NCBI GenBank assembly: GCA_021325675.1
Contig: JAJTCM010000002.1
Location: forward strand, 124,001 to 188,000
Source: Crocinitomicaceae bacterium
GTDB lineage: Bacteria; Bacteroidota; Bacteroidia; Flavobacteriales_D; Crocinitomicaceae
Length of the DNA stretch: 64,000 nt
Reading direction: 5' to 3'
Part shown: piece by piece, positions 61,511 through 64,000 of the stretch
How positions within the stretch are numbered: the first letter of the stretch is position 1
Layout of the letters: each line of letters opens with the position of its first letter
Position numbers and translations under genes: made by a program
The notes under the pieces: generated by a model
Database searches by the model: none
Seen by the model: only the letters and a program-made list of their open reading frames with translations
What the model was told of the DNA's origin: nothing

Positions 61511-64000
61511 TTAAAGTCCAGCTAAGTTCAAACGGATCCGGATCCCGGCGCTTGTATTTCCTGTTGGGTAGGAAGTGGCGATTTTCGGTGTATTGATCAC
61601 CTGGTCGTAGTACAGCTGCAGCGTTACGTTCTGACCGATGTTGTAGTCTGCTGAAGACTTGATCGAGATCACGCGCTGTCCGGCCGTTGCCTGGTTCGTG
61701 CTTTCTACGATCTTACGCACAACCGTCAGATTGTCGCGGAAAGAGAAATCAAAACGGATGTTGATATCGCTTGGCGGGTATTTGTTCAGTGCCTTGATTC
61801 TCTTGAATTTCACTTTCGAAATCTTGTAGCCCGTTCCGATCACGATTTCCTTGCCCATGATTTCCGTTACCTGGTTGTTGCTCAGCGAAAGCGAAGCATT
61901 GCGGTCTTTTTTAAGCTCAAATTTCGTGATCAGTCCCTGTCCTTTTACGTTCCAGGTTGCGTCCACCCCGATCAGCGGCGAGAAGCGCTCGGAAATTGTT
62001 ACCGTCTGGATCTGGCGGGAAGCGATGAAATTGTTATTTAAATCAAGTCCGGCCGGGTTTCCGTTGGCATCAGTCACAGCATTCAGGTTCGTTTGCAAAC
62101 CGGCAACGCTCACAGAAGACGAATAACCGTGCTTGATGACGAAATTTTTCACGTATTTCTTCGTTTTTTCAAATTTTGTCAGCCCGTTGTAATTGATCGT
62201 CCAGTTTGGCAGCGGAATGTTTTTAATCGGGTTGATGTTTCTTTCGTTGATATCCTTGCTTGTGTAAGCTGTCAGGAAAGCGCCGATCACAACCTCCTGC
62301 TGCGTTCCGTCATACCCGGAGTAGTAGCCCGAAGCCAGCTCGGTAGAATTCAGGTTGCGCTCGCCCAAAACCCTGGAAGCTTCGCGGCGGTTATCCTGCA
62401 ATCGGGTAAACACATCAGATTCATACGCATCGCCGATCTTCGCGAAAGCAGATTTGAATGAAATCGTCGAATAAGTCAGTGTACCCGTTTCCATGCGGCT
62501 CTGGCTCTCAAACTCACCGGTGAGGTCGTTCCAGCGGAAGAATTCGCCGGAATTCAGCGAGAAATTACGGTTCATGCTCAATTCAACGGTGAGGTCTTTC
62601 ATCGGTTCGAGGGTAGCCCGTCCGGAAATCGTTTGCGTATGCGTTATCGTATGCTGACGGTTCAGCGCCGGGTTTTTCACCAGCCAGCCGTTTTCTGCTG
62701 CGGTTTCCGCAATACTGAAGCCGTTATTTCTTCCGCTCAGGTCGTAGCCCTGTTTACCGAAGTTGAATCCTGCCGATGGCGAGCTAAAGCCTTCGGAGAA
62801 GCCCAGGACGCGGGTTTCGCGGTTATAGCCAGGCAATAAAGTTCCGTCGTTGATATTGTAAGTCGCAGAAACGTTGCGCACACTCATTCCCAAACGGGCA
62901 ATGTAGCCGGCAACAGGATGAACCTTGCCCTTGCGTTTTTTCTCAGCTTCCTCTTCGCGTTTTTTCTTGCGTTCCTCCCGTCTTTTCTTACGCTCTTTTT
63001 TGCGTTTTTCCTTCGGTGTCAGCTCAGAATCCGGTTTTTCTTCTTCCTCCGGTTTCGGCTTGGCGTTGTCCGGCTTTTTGGTGGAAACAGTTCCCCGCTG
63101 CTGCTTGCCGTCATCCAGCACTTTCTTCAGGAAAGGAACCTTGTTGTAGAGGTTCACAAAATTCATCTGTACCGTAGCATTTACCACGCGGGAGTTCTGG
63201 ATAATATTTCCATATTCCGCCTGGCCTAACGGACCGCGCTGCCAGTTGTATGTACCGTTGTATTTTCCGTTTGCAGAAATCCAGTTCAGCGCAGGGATTT
63301 TATCGAAAGGAACATTATAAGAAAGTGAGTAATCATGCGTATAATCGGTTGTTTTACCAAAAGTATTCATCTGGGTGCGGATGGAATCCAGGAAAATACG
63401 GTAGCCTTCCGGGTTGTCTTTGCGGTCAACCTGTCCGTTAGCCTCATCAAAAATTGCCCGGTTATTGGCGTTGAAATTGAATTTCAGGTTTTTGGTAATG
63501 TCATAGCCCAGGCTGTAAGTCCTGTTCCAGAAGAAAGATTTCACATAAACAGGCGCGAATTCATAATCAGGCGCCAGGTTATTGCGGATCTGGCGCTCGT
63601 TGTAGCTTCGCTGCGTATTGTTGGTCATTGAGATCGTCTTCGGCATCAGATAGAGGTTCATGTCCTTGATAATCGCCCACCACGGGGATTTCTGCATGAA
63701 CTTCACATTTTTGAAAGGCTCGATCGGCTTGGCGTTGAACGAATAGTTATAAGCCAGGGTTCCTGACCAGATTTTCGTACGGTCGTATTTCAGGTTGAAA
63801 TCACGGCGCAGGTTTTCGCTGTAAGAATAACCGAAAGTAAAGTTAGAGAAGTCGTAGAAATGAGGCTTGGCACCTTCCCGGCGTTCTTTGCGGACATTCG
63901 TAAAGTTGTATGATTTCCGTTCGTTGAAATCCTGGCCAAGCTTTTCCCGTTCACGGCGTTCAGCCAGGTCTTCGTAATCCCTCAGGCGGATATCCGGGTT
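61511..64000 (-). CDS. sprA: SprA, type IX secretion outer-membrane translocon (N-terminal part outside window)
   Basis: The frame is open from the window edge to the stop at 61511, giving 829 residues of the C-terminal part. Full SprA is a barrel of about 2400 residues that forms the type IX export channel and is needed for gliding. Matching segments: NPDIRLRDYEDLAERREREK and GQDFNERKSYNFTNVRKERR at the edge, DFSNFTFGYSYSENLRRDFN, SFFWNRTYSLGYDITKNLKF, and the C-terminal YNIGQNVTLQLYYDQVINTP. A roughly 50-residue very basic/acidic tract (Lys/Arg/Glu repeats, about 62925-63075) interrupts it. It exports the sorting-domain protein at 51.7 kb. Confidence 0.95.
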   Translation of the reverse strand, partial: NPDIRLRDYEDLAERREREKLGQDFNERKSYNFTNVRKERREGAKPHFYDFSNFTFGYSYSENLRRDFNLKYDRTKIWSGTLAYNYSFNAKPIEPFKNVKFMQKSPWWAIIKDMNLYLMPKTISMTNNTQRSYNERQIRNNLAPDYEFAPVYVKSFFWNRTYSLGYDITKNLKFNFNANNRAIFDEANGQVDRKDNPEGYRIFLDSIRTQMNTFGKTTDYTHDYSLSYNVPFDKIPALNWISANGKYNGTYNWQRGPLGQAEYGNIIQNSRVVNATVQMNFVNLYNKVPFLKKVLDDGKQQRGTVSTKKPDNAKPKPEEEEKPDSELTPKEKRKKERKKRREERKKKREEEAEKKRKGKVHPVAGYIARLGMSVRNVSATYNINDGTLLPGYNRETRVLGFSEGFSSPSAGFNFGKQGYDLSGRNNGFSIAETAAENGWLVKNPALNRQHTITHTQTISGRATLEPMKDLTVELSMNRNFSLNSGEFFRWNDLTGEFESQSRMETGTLTYSTISFKSAFAKIGDAYESDVFTRLQDNRREASRVLGERNLNSTELASGYYSGYDGTQQEVVIGAFLTAYTSKDINERNINPIKNIPLPNWTINYNGLTKFEKTKKYVKNFVIKHGYSSSVSVAGLQTNLNAVTDANGNPAGLDLNNNFIASRQIQTVTISERFSPLIGVDATWNVKGQGLITKFELKKDRNASLSLSNNQVTEIMGKEIVIGTGYKISKVKFKRIKALNKYPPSDINIRFDFSFRDNLTVVRKIVESTNQATAGQRVISIKSSADYNIGQNVTLQLYYDQVINTPKIATSYPTGNTSAGIRIRLNLAGL

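Overview
The window comes from a chromosome of a Bacteroidota bacterium, most likely order Flavobacteriales and possibly a Fluviicola-like member of the Crocinitomicaceae (the genus is a guess). Five things point this way: (i) promoters fit the Bacteroidota -7 box TAnnTTTG, several with a TTG about 18-19 bp upstream; (ii) almost no Shine-Dalgarno sequences; (iii) type IX secretion, seen as the C-terminal part of SprA and a substrate with a C-terminal sorting domain; (iv) FecI/FecR regulation, TonB receptors with carboxypeptidase-like N-terminal domains, and DUF4230, DUF4920 and DUF4328 proteins; (v) the gene order rpsL-rpsG-fusA-rpsJ...rpoA-rplQ without tuf, map or adk, and zinc-free forms of L36, S14 and S4. 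No rRNA, tRNA, CRISPR array, phage or insertion sequence was seen.

Layout. 0-1.4 kb: a GT-C membrane glycosyltransferase cut by the window edge. 1.6-5.3 kb: dnaK with a possible sigma-54-type promoter and a strong terminator, then lnt. 5.4-6.5 kb: pnuC overlapping a NadR-like kinase (vitamin salvage). 6.7-13.7 kb: a membrane-anchored propeller-like protein, rnhB, two small secreted proteins (one DUF4920), two overlapping DUF4230 genes and an acyl-CoA dehydrogenase. 14.0-20.3 kb: two outer-membrane uptake units. The first is a TonB receptor behind a TPP riboswitch, so probably for thiamine compounds. The second is a siderophore-type receptor coupled to a PepSY protein behind a 17-bp palindromic operator, so probably for iron. 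20.4-22.3 kb: an MbnP-like/MbnH-like pair. 22.5-25.7 kb: an unannotated 32-residue membrane peptide, a GH3-family protein, a secreted propeller-like protein and a deoxynucleoside kinase. 25.9-28.4 kb: eno and carA. 28.6-33.2 kb: an accessory block (lipoprotein, DUF4328, two secreted or outer-membrane proteins, FecR, FecI sigma factor) between carA and rplQ. 33.2-50.7 kb: the str-S10-spc-alpha ribosomal cluster, 32 genes on the minus strand, with a recognisable promoter and terminator. 50.9-55.3 kb: a lipoprotein, a 1020-residue type IX secretion substrate and a small secreted partner. 55.45-55.72 kb: a probable small RNA gene with its own promoter and terminator. 55.9-64 kb: a UvrD/PcrA helicase, AT-rich small secreted proteins, pth, a membrane protein, a GNAT acetyltransferase and the 3' part of sprA.

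How it works together. Most of the window is housekeeping: translation, protein folding, lipoprotein maturation, glycolysis, pyrimidine precursors and DNA repair. Around it sit nutrient-uptake modules with readable regulation and the surface and secretion machinery typical of gliding or predatory Flavobacteriales. The less-explained signals are the candidate small RNA at 55.5 kb, the 32-residue peptide at 22.5 kb, the alternative pairing between the TPP aptamer and its leader, the sigma-54-like dnaK promoter, apparently leaderless promoters at pnuC and uvrD, and intergenic repeat families, one of which seems to have become part of a PepSY coding sequence.
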